Counted from the first letter of the stretch, positions 14,235 through 26,200 are shown. The stretch is DNA of 64,000 bases from Paralvinella palmiformis (GCA_025642065.1 JAODUP010000450.1:1-64000), one strand, 5' to 3'. Notes: generated by a model from the letters alone, not told the origin. A program made the numbers and translations.

Positions 14235-15085
14235 GAAGAAGATATATAAGTCCACGATAGTAAACATATACAATTCCACGAGAGTAAACATATACAAGTC
14301 CACGATTGTAAACATATACAGGTCTACGATAGTAAACATATACAAGTCCACGATAGTAAACATATACAAGTCCACGATAGTAAACATATACAAGTCCACG
14401 ATAGTAAACATATACAAGTCCACGATAGTAAACATATAAAATTCCACGATAGTAAACCTATACAACTCCACGATATTAAACATATACAATTCCACGATGT
14501 AAACATATACAATTCCACGATGTAAACATATACAATTCCACGAGAGTAAACATATATAGGTCCACGATAGTAAACATATACAAGTCCACGATAGGAAACA
14601 TATACAAGTCCACGAAAGGAAACATATAAAAAGTGCACGATAGTAAACGTATACAAGTCCACGAAAGGAAACATATAAAAAGTGCACGATAGTAAACGTA
14701 TACAAGTCCACGATAGTATACATATAAAAGTCCACTATAGTTAAAATATACAAGTCCACGATAGTAAACATATACAATTCCACGATAGTACACATATACA
14801 AGTCTACGATAGTATACATATAAAAGTCCATGATAGTAAACATATACAAGTCGACGGTAGTAAACATATACAAGTCCAGGCTAGTAAACATATACAATCA
14901 ACGATACTAAACATATGCAAGTCTACGATAGTATACATATAAAAGTCCATGATAGTAAACATATACAAGTCCACGATTGTAAACATATACAAGTCCACGC
15001 TAGTAAACATATACAAGTCCACGATAGTAAACATATACAAGTCCACGATAGTAAACATATACAAGTCCACGATAGTAAACATAAG
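14235..15085. repeat. 24-bp minisatellite, about 35 copies
   Basis: The unit reads AGTCCACGATAGTAAACATA plus TACA. Because 24 is a multiple of three and the unit lacks stops in some frames, the array yields open frames of up to 245 codons on both strands (a repeating MFTIVDLY peptide on the minus strand). There are no flanking exon signals, so I treat these as artefacts. Variant units cluster between 14470 and 14720, where 22- to 25-bp forms and G/A variants alternate. Confidence 0.97.
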
Positions 15086-15328
15086 TAATCCTCAATGGTC
15101 TGAAGACGATGGCCTCCCTCTGAAATAAACGATTCCGGATTCAGACCAGTTTCGTTATTATTTTCTGGGCTCACAATATTGTGGGTGGTAGGCTACGATA
15201 AATAGTGTCACCGTCTGATTGGATTAATAATTAGTCCCCTAAAGTCTTCCATGAATGTACGCCATGATGGATGTAAGTGTTCTCTGGATATTTTCACTTC
15301 ATTTTTCTCTACTCGTCCTCTGTGGTCG

Positions 15329-15511
15329 ATGATGATGATTGTGATTTACGGCCACTTGTGTGTACATGGCAGGCTAAAGGACCGAGCGAACTCCAAAGGT
15401 AATGAAGCGAAGTCAAAGATGAAACAACCTTCAGATATGCCCACACCGAGATTCGAACACGAGGGGTAGTGATCTGTGGTCCAACACGCTACCGCTAAAC
15501 CACGGAGGTGG
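15329..15511 (-). mobile_element. tRNA-derived SINE (copy 1)
   Basis: On the minus strand the head contains an A-box-like TGGTTTAGCGGTAGCG and a B-box-like GTTCGAATCTC, the internal RNA polymerase III promoter of tRNA-derived SINEs. The tail ends in ATCATCATC. Its length of 183 bp equals that of the copy at 30914-31096. The flanks CTCTGTGGTCG (15318-15328) and CTCTATGGTTG (15512-15522) match at 9 of 11 positions and look like an aged target duplication. Confidence 0.85.
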
Positions 15512-15522
15512 CTCTATGGTTG

Positions 15523-15953
15523 TTGGACGAGCAGATACTACTTTCAAGTATTTACTTGATTATTTCTACTTTCTGGTTCATGGTAATTTCCATGGAAAGA
15601 AACAAATATAAAATCAAGTCACCAAAGAAGATTACAGAAATTTGATGCCTACTTATGTATAAATTAAACATATTTATTCACCTCTATCTTGGGATTCAAT
15701 TTCTACCATCATCATCTAAGAAGACATAGATGTCTTTACACAGAGGAGACTGTTGCTGATCAGGTGTAGACATTATTATTTTACTTGAAATTAGAAACAC
15801 ATCATGAATCAATATCAGTTTTACAGCTCTAGTAGTTATTTATGGCTTGCTCTGGGTGGCATTTTCAATTATACTTTAGACCTCTACATGGTTAGATAGT
15901 AAATCTATATTGGCTGTTTATGTGGGATATGCCATACATTTGTGCATGGTTTC
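15523..15953. other. No feature seen
   Basis: AT-rich sequence leading into the CACT array. Confidence 0.5.
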
Positions 15954-16568
15954 AGCCACTCACCACTCACTCACTCACTCACTCACTCACTCACTCACTC
16001 ACTCACTCACTCACTCACTCACTCACTCACTCACTCACTCACTCACTCACTCACTCACTCACTCACTCACTCACTCACTCACTCACTCACTCACTCACTC
16101 ACTCACTCACTCACTCACCACCACCACCACCACCACCATCACCACCACCACCACTCACCACCACCACCACCATCCACCACCACCACCACTCACTCACTCA
16201 CTCACTCACTCACTCACTCACTCACTCACTCACTCACTCACTCACTCACTCACTCACTCACTCACTCACTCACTCACTCACTCACTCACTCACTCACTCA
16301 CTCACTCACTCACTCACCACTCACCACCACCACCACCACCACCACTCACTCACCACCACCACCACCACCACCACCACCACTCACCACCACTCACTCACCA
16401 CCACCACCTCACTCACCACCACCACCACCACCACCACCACCACCACCACCACCACCACCACCACTCACCACTCACTCACTCACTCACTCACTCACTCACT
16501 CACTCACTCACTCACTCACTCACTCACCACTCACTCACTCACTCACTCACTCACTCACTCACTCACTT
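15954..16568. repeat. Alternating (CACT)n and (CAC)n array
   Basis: About 615 bp of CACT tetranucleotides is interrupted by blocks of CAC trinucleotides. All three forward frames are open (Leu-Thr-His-Ser and His/Thr/Pro runs), which is an artefact of composition. The switching between 4-bp and 3-bp registers occurs at least eight times. Confidence 0.97.
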
Positions 16569-17269
16569 AATCAACCAATCAATACAAAATAAAAATATAT
16601 ATCATTCGAAGAGGAACTGTAACCACTTGTAATCTTTTGAATAGAATGAGGAACCCAATGAATCGCAAATTGTAGGCTATGAATTAATTAAACTTGTGAC
16701 TGGGCTGTGAAATCACTTAATTATTTATTTACAGTTTCAGAGCTTCGTTTCCTTCGATATCATGTGTGCACAATTAAAGTGTTAATTAGTAAAAGAGTAT
16801 GTGATCATGCAGCATATAGTACTAGTATTGGCAATTCATTTCAACCATGCGCACGCATGTACACGATCACATGTGGACAACTAGAGAGCTTTTGTTTATC
16901 TGAGAAATACCTCCATCGCTGGAGGCGCCACTGGTTCAAAATTCAACATGGCGCAGCAAGAGTAACGCTTCTCTATATTTAAGCTCTCTGGTATCAAGGA
17001 ATAAACCAAGTTATAGAATTATAAATAATAACTGTTAGAGTTAGGCTTTTATAAGCTGTATATCTTAATGCCATTGTGTCTATGTCACAGTATCTATATA
17101 ATTCTGTCTATAATGGCATATCTTTAATTTTCAAATAGCCTGCTAGGTTACTGGAATAATTTTTACAGTAGTATGTCTCATATTATAACTAACACTTAAC
17201 TAGTATCTTATTATTGGTATGTATACAGATGTTGCTAACATTCGTTAGAATATTTGATCTTGATCAATT
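16569..17269. other. No feature seen
   Basis: Contains a GC-richer patch at 16840-16980, including CAACATGGCGCAGCAAGAG. The frame closes after five codons, so no gene is supported. Confidence 0.45.
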
Positions 17270-17516
17270 ATATATGTCATATTTGGCGAAGTGTTAAGTA
17301 GTTATAATTATAAACTCCATCCAGTGTTCAGTTTACTGTGAAGGCTAATCAGATATAAGCATCACCCTTGTATCTTACCTGTGCAGTGAATTATTATTAC
17401 CAAAGCTTCCTGGTGTCAAAGATCCAATCTGTTTCATGTTGAAATTGATTTTTAAACACTTCAAATAAATGGTTATATCATTGATTAAAGGTAAAAGCGA
17501 TTATGTCAACCATCCT
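17270..17516 (+). repeat. R3 repeat (Helitron 3' region), diverged copy
   Basis: Starts with ATATTTGGCGAAGTGTTAAGTAG and keeps the R3 order down to CAACCATCC. It ends where a SINE-like sequence begins. Confidence 0.7.
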
Positions 17517-17665
17517 CGGCTCTATGGTCTAACTGAGTCAACAACCTGAATACGAATCTCAGCGTGGATATGTCATTCGCCTCATTACCTTTGGTGGTTG
17601 CTCGGCCCATTTAACCTACCGCATGCACGAAAGTGGCGGTAAATCATTATCATTATCTTCTATTT
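17517..17665 (+). mobile_element. tRNA-SINE relic (copy 2), internally shortened
   Basis: Matches the 30914-31096 SINE (CTATGGTCTAACTG for the A box, ATACGAATCTCAGCGTGG for the B box, GGTTGCTCGGCCCATTTAACC in the body) but lacks about 30 bp between the boxes. The tail is TCATTATCATTATC. No target duplication found. Confidence 0.6.
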
Positions 17666-18574
17666 GCGCAAGTTCACCATTTGTTTTTCGTAATCTTAAA
17701 TATAATATTGAATTAAAGACAATATGGGACAACATTCATAATGCTGAAGCATTTAATGTAAACGAAAATATATAAGGTAACATCCAAGGAAGATATGGCC
17801 GAGGGATAGCTCTCCAGGGAAACATATCATAAATACAAGTAAGTTGATCAAAAATTCGAACCCTAACTTGGAGGTTTATGGCTTAGATCTCTAATTGATG
17901 CATTTTATCGGGACCCCAAAATCCATCACATTCATCATCATATAGAAGCAGTGTTCGGCCAATAAGTGATGTAGTTTAGTCAAACTGTTAATTTCGGTGT
18001 CTAAAACTTTATAAAATTACTATTTAGCCTGGAATCATTATATCTTTTTGTTTCAATTACGATGTTTTTGTTGGTGTCCCATGTCTCTGGTCAAAGGTTT
18101 CATGTTGGTATTATGAACCACGGAGATAACGTTTCCGTCAGTTGATTGACATAATTACAGATAAAGGGATTGCTAAATGTTAATATATTGACCTATATAA
18201 TTGTTGGCTTGAACTAATTAGCTAAAGAAAACTGGGTCAATACTTCATTGATATAAAAGGTACTTTCTCTTTAAGATTTGTATCGTCTTTACAACAATGT
18301 CCAACTCCCTTATTAAATTAATAAACAACGTAATGATAAATATTGTCGAAGGGTAGAAAACAGTCATCAACAAATATAGTTAATGTTCTTTGTAAAAATG
18401 TCACGCATGAGTCAATATTTAGCCTTCAGCCTAAACCAGAGCGTACACACAAAAAGTAGATAAAAATGTCTTTATAACTAAGACACAAAATGTTTTTTGT
18501 TGTTGTCATGTATAACATCATTTTTTTATTATCTTATCACGTAAATTTAACTAAATACATGTTTGTTGGTATTT
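17666..18574. other. No feature seen
   Basis: AT-rich sequence with nothing recognisable. Confidence 0.5.
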
Positions 18575-19012
18575 ATATAAATGTTGATTCCATGTTTTAT
18601 AATACTTTATTATGAAGAAATGTATTTGTTATATTTGGTGAAGTGTTCAGTAGTCATAACTTACACCCTAAATACATTATTCAGCTTACATCAAAGGTCA
18701 AACAGATATAAACAACACTCTTGGGTCTTACGTGTACAATGTATTGTTATCACCCGAGACTTTCTTGTGTTAAGTACCAATCTCTATTTTATGGGATCAG
18801 TAGTTAAACTCGACACTTCAGAGCTTCCGTAGCAAATATATCATTATATAAGTGATTACAAGTAATCACGGTTATGGTAACCATGAACGGCTTTCAATAA
18901 TTAATGAAGAATCTGAATGCCAGAGGTCATTGTTCTATGTATGTTTAGGTATATTACAAAAACATTTGATATAATATTGAGAGTTGTAATATTTTCAATT
19001 ACTGTTTTAATA
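18575..19012 (+). repeat. R3 repeat (Helitron 3' region)
   Basis: A good copy: TATTTGGTGAAGTGTTCAG, then AAAGGTCAAACAGATATAAAC, the palindrome GTGATTACAAGTAATCAC at about 18852, and CAATAATTAATGAAGAATCTG. It continues to ATATTGAGAGTTGTAA as other long copies do. Confidence 0.85.
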
Positions 19013-19440
19013 TTGTAGTTGATGCTCTGTGCCGTTTTTCCCCCTTTTTTTTCCTAAAAAATATAATTATATTTAATATATATATATAATATATATATAT
19101 ATATTATTTATGTTTTGTTTTTTTAGTGTGTGTGTGTGTGTTTTGGTGTGTGTTGTGTTGGGGGACAAAAGAGGCAAAAAGCAAGACATAAAATAAAAAA
19201 CACCCTTAAAACCACCTCCAAAAATTTTAAAACAACATACATACATTAATCAAAAAAAAATGTTCCATACCCCCAATTTGAAAATTTTCGATCCAAGATG
19301 TTTTTCATCATCAGCCGGGGGAACCCATTAATTGTTTTTGAGCACAAATAGAGCCCAGGGGGAAACGGGTTAGGTCTTTTTTAAAAAAAAGAGAAAAACT
19401 CCCAGTAAAAAGCTGAAAAAAAACAGTGGGGGGTTCAATT
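19013..19440. other. Probable low-quality consensus over an R1 junction
   Basis: The stretch opens with the shared motif (GTTGATGCTCTGTGCC), passes through TA and TG runs, then reads as an inverted R1 copy. Compared with the other R1 copies, many bases have been turned into homopolymers (runs of C, T, A and G). For example, CCTCCACATATTG of the other copies appears as CCCCCAATTTG. Sequence on both sides is normal. This looks like assembly or read error at a microsatellite hairpin rather than biology. Confidence 0.7.
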
Positions 19441-20640
19441 GCCTAAACATATCATAAACTATTTTGACACCACAGTTTACATTCAACAGTAATTTTCTGT
19501 GGTCCAAAAGAAACCTGTATATAAAGCATTTCGACACCTCAGATGCTGACCTCAGCTTTATTCTGGGTTCGAATAACTGAATAAATCCTACGTATATGAA
19601 CCATGTATCAATACTCGTCCGACTGGTCTGGCGTCGAAGTTCTTCTCTAACCTAAGTGAAAATTCAAGCCCTATATATAGCCTCAGCGTGTTAACAAACA
19701 TTACAGTTTGTTCATAACAAAGAGAATGTACACTAACACAGTATGGACTCACTAAAGCGATTAAACTAAAATAAACACAAAGTAGCAATACCGCACAATG
19801 GATTATTACTGGACTAGAACGAAATATCGTCTCAACCTGAGTAAATACTACGATTTACTCGAACCTAACAGCTAACCCTCATACGTTTCCGTTCATCACT
19901 AAGTGAACGTTCATTCACGCTTAATTTAGCGTCCCTAAGTATATGCAGTTAGGTGTGGTGGGATCTAAATTAAAGCGCCTATCCACTTGATCTATTTGAC
20001 CCATGGTCGAGAACAGCGGATTTCAGGCAGATCTCCGATACTGCGAATGACACGTCGGGATTATAATAGCTATACATTTAACAAATTTCCTATATCAGTG
20101 TAATCTAATTACTCATAATATGGGAAAAAACTCTGTCCGCAGCTTAATACCCATGGAGATGCTTGCCGGAGTAACAAACGACTCCAGGAGTATAAATCCA
20201 TCAAGCAGCATTGTATGAATTAATAGGTCGTTTCGCCAGACCACATAAGAGGACAACAATATAGATTCTACATTATACATAACAAAGCTAATAAACTCAA
20301 ACATGTTGTAATAACGACATAACTTTCTTACATTGGTGTAATAAGGAATCTGGATGGAAATAGATAAGATGTCTGGCACGGGCAATGTGCGTTTTAGGGT
20401 ACATAGTAAGAGGCAACAGGCACAGAGCATCAACATATCTAAACATCCTTCGAAACCTACCTCCATAAATCTAAATACAACTATACATACATTAATCTAA
20501 AAATAAAATGTTCCATACCTCCACATATTGATAAATGTGTGCGTATACCTAAGCATGTGTCTGGTCTACTCATCAGCCTGTGGGAACCAGCTAATTCGCT
20601 TTTCGTATGCGACAAATATGTCACGCCCACAGGAAAGCGG
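19441..20640 (-). repeat. R1 repeat, locus 2 (inverted)
   Basis: Reverse complement of the 1-1915 units, running from GACACCACAGTTTACATTC to GGAAAGCGGCT, where a TA/TG microsatellite cuts it. It includes the inverted AATAAA (near 19560) and TATATA (near 19675) signals. Confidence 0.9.
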
Positions 20641-20749
20641 CTATATATATATGTGTGTGTGTGTGTGGGTGTTGATGCTCTGTGCCTGTTGCCTCTCTAT
20701 ATGTATCCTAAAACACACACATACACACACACATACACACACACGCACA

Positions 20750-20790
<41 letters not shown>
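20641..20790. repeat. TG run, forward shared motif, CA run, TA run
   Basis: After the inverted R1 comes (TG)n. A forward copy of the shared motif follows (GTTGATGCTCTGTGCCTG at about 20672), then CTAAAACACACA leading into CA and TA repeats. The motif thus faces the R1 copy in the opposite direction, with only microsatellite between them. Confidence 0.85.
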
Positions 20791-20791
<1 letters not shown>

Positions 20792-21014
20792 CATAGTCAT
20801 GCAAGAAACACCAACATGTCAGTAATGGTTCATTAACCCGCCCGCCCGCGATAATTGCTATATCGTAACAAATTACAATCATCCTCGACCATACACACCG
20901 ACACACGATGCTTCCATTGCCAGTGGCTATCTAATAGCCAATCATAATCATTCATGGCTAATTAAAAACACAAATGTGTGATCTTTCCAATCAGCAGATC
21001 ATGAGTTAATTTGA

Positions 21015-21263
21015 TGGACTAAGTGACATGAGTATTTCTTTTTAATGTCTGTAACTAATAAAAATCAAAATGATCAAAGGCTTCAATGCCATTCCGTTTT
21101 CATGCGTACGGTTATTGAATATTGGTTTAAATACGGATGTATATCTTTATGATTTACAAATGTGTGACACAGACTACCGGTATGTCACGGAATCGAGATT
21201 CCGACATTCTCGTTTATCCAACATATTACCATGTGACAAACCTTGTCGGATTAATGATTCTGG
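21015..21263 (+). repeat. R5 repeat, copy 2
   Basis: Aligns with 8795-9075. It ends directly at a long TA microsatellite. Confidence 0.8.

Positions 21264-21352
<89 letters not shown>
21264..21352. repeat. (TA)n microsatellite
   Basis: About 88 bp of TA with no interruption. Confidence 0.98.
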
Positions 21353-21353
<1 letters not shown>

Positions 21354-22810
21354 ATATTAGCTTTTTAAACCTAGAATAATGTTTACAGCTTTTCATAAAT
21401 ACAAAAATAAGGGCATTACACTTCTATAATCTTGAATATGATATTGGATTAAAGATATAAGGAAGCTTAGACCATAACAACGAATCCGCAGTTTTAAAGG
21501 CGAACTGTGTATTGGATTGATTATTTTTAATATAAGATTACTATTTGTCCATTTTCCCTGAATATCTTCTTTAGTTCGTTTATTTCTCGTCACTTCTGAA
21601 CACCAATATTCTTCTTCTTCATAATCTTGTGTTAAGCTAACCGTCTGAAGTTCGTGGGTAGTTTATTTAACCTCACGGAGAGTCATACCTCAGTCATATT
21701 ATAGAGGGGGCCTATTATGAATAAGTTGTGAACGATTGTCAGACAACAACATATCCTAGTTCGGTCTATCTTAGTAACTGTGACGTCAGAGAAGTGGTAT
21801 TAATTATATTGCTGCCATTCCATATGTTATCTAAGTATATATATATATATATATATATATTATTCCTATCAAACTCTTCCTAGATCCATAATGTTAGAGA
21901 AAATGGATGACACAAATATAGATAAGCGTCAACATGTAGATCTAATAAACTGTTGATTTTAAGTAACTAACGAAGAAAAACCTGTTTATATTATGATTAT
22001 TGTTCATATAATCATCTATTTAGAGAAGAAGAAAAAACACTTTCACTTCTACATCTTAACAAAACACAAGCAGTTATATTTGATAACATAATGACAATTG
22101 TAACCAAAGAGGTGATTTCACGTTGTACTGGAGAACGGCTCATTAAACTCCCTCCGTTGACTTCCAGTCATATGCAGCTGGTAGTACAAAATCCCGGTGC
22201 ATGATTACAAGGTACTTCATCGGACTAGCCCATAGGTTTTGAGGAACATGTTACTGGGGATCGGTCTGACTTTGAATCACCCTGAAGTGTACCAAAACAA
22301 ATGGCGGTAATAGGTGTTTCAGAAAGCTGCAGTAACCCTCTGGATCCACATTCCGCTGACCAGCTGACCATCGCTTGATACCTTCAATAAGAACGTACAA
22401 GTTAAGCTTTCTATTTAAGCTTATATCATCTGAATACGAATATGTATTTTGTTCTATATGTTTAAAAACAGTTATGCAAAAATGTAAATCTATTATATCT
22501 TTAATATTATCTGTATATCCTTAAATCTTCTCACACATTAAATAGAGGAGTATACTGAGTTTACATCATTAACCCCAATGTAAATAGTATCTGACAAGAT
22601 AATAAATTCATCTATTCGAGTTACCGATGTTGAGAGTACGAAGAAGATATGACGGATTTTTTATAAATAAATCGTTATAATACTGTTTTTATAATAATAA
22701 GGAATTAATAAGCTATATTTTGATTGAGCTATTTCGGGCCTTTATATGGGGGGGAAATATATATGGTTTAACTATAACATTCTTGAACATTGTCAATCGA
22801 TTTTCTGTGT

Positions 22811-22811
<1 letters not shown>
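21353..22811. other. No gene seen; short (TA)n at 21838-21862
   Basis: AT-rich sequence. The interval 22140-22400 is somewhat GC-richer, but its frames are broken and I recognise nothing in it. Confidence 0.5.
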
Positions 22812-22863
<52 letters not shown>

Positions 22864-22910
22864 TGTGTGTGTGTATGTGTGTGTGTGCGTGTGTGCGTGC
22901 GTGTGTGTTC
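22812..22910. repeat. (TA)n(TG)n compound microsatellite
   Basis: About 50 bp of TA is followed by TG with TGCG variants. Confidence 0.97.
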
Positions 22911-22954
22911 TTTGGAAACATAAAACGATATATTGGTACGGAAATATAGCCACG

Positions 22955-23050
22955 ACCCAAACCAGAGTCCAACAACCCTTTCACGACCACATCTATCTCT
23001 GTATGGGGGGGGGGTTAATCTATGTTGATCAGTGACAGTTGGCTAGTAAC
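22955..23050 (+). repeat. R7 repeat, copy 1
   Basis: Matches 49975-50075 in reverse complement (CAACAACCCTTTCACGACCACATC here; GATCAGTGACAGTTGGCTAG shared). No further copy seen. Confidence 0.65.
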
Positions 23051-23584
23051 TCTTCTTGTAATACCTTTATTTACACACCTAGTATCAGCTAGAATATTAC
23101 TTTAACACCAAAGTAATTTACCAAAGACATTTACCGAAGGGAATTTATTATGGCCCTAGTGTATATGGAGAATGTAAATCATTCTGGGACACAGATGTTG
23201 CTGTTTCCTGTACAATTAACCTACAGGTCTTCTACTGATCTGTAGGCGTTTTATAAATATAGCTGTTCGTTGTCTTAGTCGTAGACCTAGCAACAATTGT
23301 CTTTCCCTGATGTAAATGATACAACACGGTTAGAAATAAGTAATTAAATAACACAAAAGTTAAATGACTCGTTGACCTTAAACGTTATTAAATATTTTGA
23401 AAATTGAAATACTTTTGAAAAAATCCTGAGAGATAAACAACTGAAATATCATTATCGAGCGAGACAATGTTCATTTTTTTGCTATAATAAATAGTTAGAA
23501 TTTACATTGCAAAAATGGTCTAATTAATTGATTTGACCTGTTATTTTATTCCCCTCTTAACATGTAAAGTAGAAAACCTGTAGC
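23051..23584. other. No feature seen
   Basis: AT-rich sequence up to a TAGA microsatellite. Confidence 0.5.
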
Positions 23585-25238
23585 TAGATAGATAGATAGT
23601 CACCCCATGATAGCCCCTTCTCTTTCAGCTCGGCCATTACTGTCTGTCGCCATGTCATCTTTGGCCGTCCTCGCTTCCTTTTTCCAGGTGGTGTCCATCT
23701 CAGTGCCACTTTGTGAATGCTGTCTTTGGGCATTCTCAGGACGTGTCCTAGCCATCTCAATCGTCGGCGTTTGTTTCGAGGACAGCGCTGTTACAACCCG
23801 TCTTCTTATAGAGTTCCACGTTGGAAAGTTTATTTGGCCAGAATATTCGGCTGATCTTTCTCAAACATCCATTGTGGAACACATTGATCTTTTAGCAAGT
23901 CCCCTTTAACAACTCGCCAGCACTATGAGCCATACAGTAGGATGGACTTCACATTACTATTGTAAAGTTTTATCTCTGTTTTGGTGGTGTATTGGTTAGA
24001 CTTCCAAATGTTCTGAAGTTTGGCGAAAGCACAGCGGGCTTTACTGAGTCTTGCCTTCATGTTTTTTTGGCCCCACATTTTCTTTGCTGATGAGACTACC
24101 CAGGTAGGTAAGGTCCTGTACAAGCTCAAGTGATTCACCATTTACGGTAACAGGTGCGGTTGGTGTGGTGTTGATGCTCATCACTTGTGTCTTGGATGTA
24201 TTGATGGTAAGTCCAGTTTGCTTTGCATATCTCTCTAATCTATCAGTTTTTTCCTGCAGTTGAAGTCTTCTAACTGGGAAAAGAGAGTCCACTGGATACC
24301 CCTGGGTTTATCTGATATAGTTTTCCGCATGATTCAGTCGATGATGACCAAAAAGAGGATGGGTGAGTGGGTACCTCCCTGTCTAACACCCGATTTCACT
24401 CAGAGGATGTATTACTGAGGATGACACAGCATTCAAAGTGGTTGTAGAATGTCTCTATCAGTGAAACAATCTTTAGAGGTACTCCATAGGATCTTAGGAT
24501 CTTCCACAGAGTGTCATGGTGGATGATATCAAAGGCCTTTTTGAAATCAATGAAGTTGATATACAGTGGGCAGATCCATTCTAGAGTCTGCTCTATGATG
24601 TTTCTCAATGCAAATATCTGGTCAGTGCACCCTCTTCTCTTCTAGAATCCCGCTTGTTCTTGTTTCAGCTTCTTATCGATAGCTGTCTCGATTCTTCCAA
24701 GAAGGATTCTACAAAAGACTTTGCTGGGATGGACAAGAGTGTGATTTTTCGCTAATTGTCACATACTTGGAGGTTGCCTTTCTCAGGTATCTTTATAAAG
24801 AGTCCTTTGTCCTAGTCACTTGGGATAGTCTCTTTGTCTCAAATGGGGTAGAACAAGTCAGTCAGGACTCTTGTAGCTGTTCTGAAGTCGGCCTTCAACA
24901 TTTCAGCATGAATGGAGTCTACGTCTGGGGCTTTTCCACTCTTCATAGCTTTGATCGCATTTCTAACTTCCGCTTCTTTTGGGGACTGGTGTCGATGTTG
25001 AGGTCATCTGGCACTGGTGGGGGGTCGGCGGGTTCATCTGGCTGAGGGTGGTTCAGGACTTCACAGAAATATTCAACCCATCTATCAGCTTGTTCACATT
25101 CAGTTGTAATAGTGCTGCCATCTTTGCCTTTTACAGGGGCAGAGTGAGTAGTGTAATTACCACAGAGATGTTTGGTAATCTTGTAGACAGTGCTCATTTC
25201 ACCTATTGCTGCAACACTCTCAGATAGATAGATAGATA
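23585..25238 (-). pseudogene. LINE reverse transcriptase, 5'-truncated and broken
   Basis: This is a remnant of ORF2 of a non-LTR retrotransposon, whose protein copies its RNA into DNA at the insertion site. Read on the minus strand from 25197, the pre-RT linker comes first (KGKDGSTITTE). Palm motif A follows as FIDFKKAFDIIHHDTLW (about 24545), and GVRQG is visible near 24395. The connecting strand carries RLERYAKQTGLTINTSKTQ (about 24230). The tail includes RRLRWLGHVLRMPKDS (about 23750) and KRKRGRPKMTWR (about 23660). The catalytic FADD box expected near 24265 is missing: the sequence jumps over it, which suggests a deletion of roughly 50 nt. The endonuclease domain is absent and several frameshifts occur. 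Both ends abut TAGA repeats (23585-23599 and 25222-25238). I cannot assign the clade safely. Confidence 0.9.
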
Positions 25239-26130
25239 TAATTTACAATTTCAGTACAACTTGAACGTGCAACATATTAAACAGTCGTCATATATTTATA
25301 TATGAAACCAATATCTCAAGATAGTTTAGGATACTTAACTTCTTATTTACAATATATATACCTTAGTTTACCACATATACATTATCATAATCACCGTTTG
25401 TGTGTGTGTGTGTGTATGCGTGGATTATTCTGATTTCTTTTGGCTTTAAAGTCACCTGAATAATGTATGTAGGTTGTAAGTTATGGAAAATATGATAATC
25501 TGAAACGTTAATGAGTAGACTAAACGATTTCCGACTCTAATTAAGGCAACTATTTTGATACGGTCCACTATAAAAGTATATCCACAAATTTGGCAAGAAA
25601 CCACTTTTGATAAAAAGAAGGAATATGTGTTTTTGGTATTAGCTTTAGATCAAAACCATACAAAAAGTTAATAACCGCGAAAGATTGTGGTTCCTTTAAC
25701 AGAAACCAAGAACACATTTGTCCAGTAAATAACAACAGTGGGCTTGTATATGAAATAAATGAAAATATTTACGGCACTCAACCTGCTCTCAATGTCTCCT
25801 TAAAATAAAATGAGCTATCGAGATGAAATGTTTACACTAATACGAACTGACTTTATACAACGATTTATGTTGTAACTTTGTTGTTGATATTTAGTGTGGC
25901 GTATTTTACTTGCCTGCACTAAATAATATGATAAAATTATTTCAGACTTCAGCTAAATTGATGATAACATGTTTAGTCCAATGTGTGCTGACTTTCACAT
26001 GTATTTTGCAGCACTCGTTTGATGCTTCAGGTTTGTGGTAAATAAATGTATAGCTTTTTGCAATAAACAAGTCATGATAAAATTATAAAGCCAGTTTTCA
26101 GTCATTCAATTATTTTTATCCTTTATCCAG
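25239..26130. other. No feature seen
   Basis: AT-rich sequence with a short TG run at about 25398-25416. Confidence 0.5.
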
Positions 26131-26144
26131 GGATATATATATAT

Positions 26145-26180
<36 letters not shown>

Positions 26181-26200
26181 ATAGATATATATATAATCTT
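26131..26200. repeat. (TA)n microsatellite with breaks
   Basis: TA runs interrupted by ATAATA and ATAGATA. Confidence 0.95.

Noticed and set aside
14235..15085. CRISPR array
   Set aside because: Units are contiguous with no unique spacers, there are no cas genes, and the DNA is eukaryotic. The same holds for the 14-bp repeat at 3233-3346 and the foldback ends.
15910..16632. Three overlapping open frames of 216-240 codons (Leu-Thr-His-Ser repeats)
   Set aside because: All three frames of the CACT/CAC array are open, which is a property of the repeat and not evidence of coding.
16707..16982. 91-codon open frame with ATGGCGCAGCAAGAG near its end
   Set aside because: No family recognised; the short ATG frame stops after five codons and lacks a good splice donor.
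20113..20466. 117-codon open frame in R1, recurring at 607-972
   Set aside because: The frames coincide because the DNA copies are similar; a third copy is broken, and the predicted protein (Cys/Leu-rich start, no motif) resembles nothing I know. A test of synonymous against nonsynonymous change would be needed.
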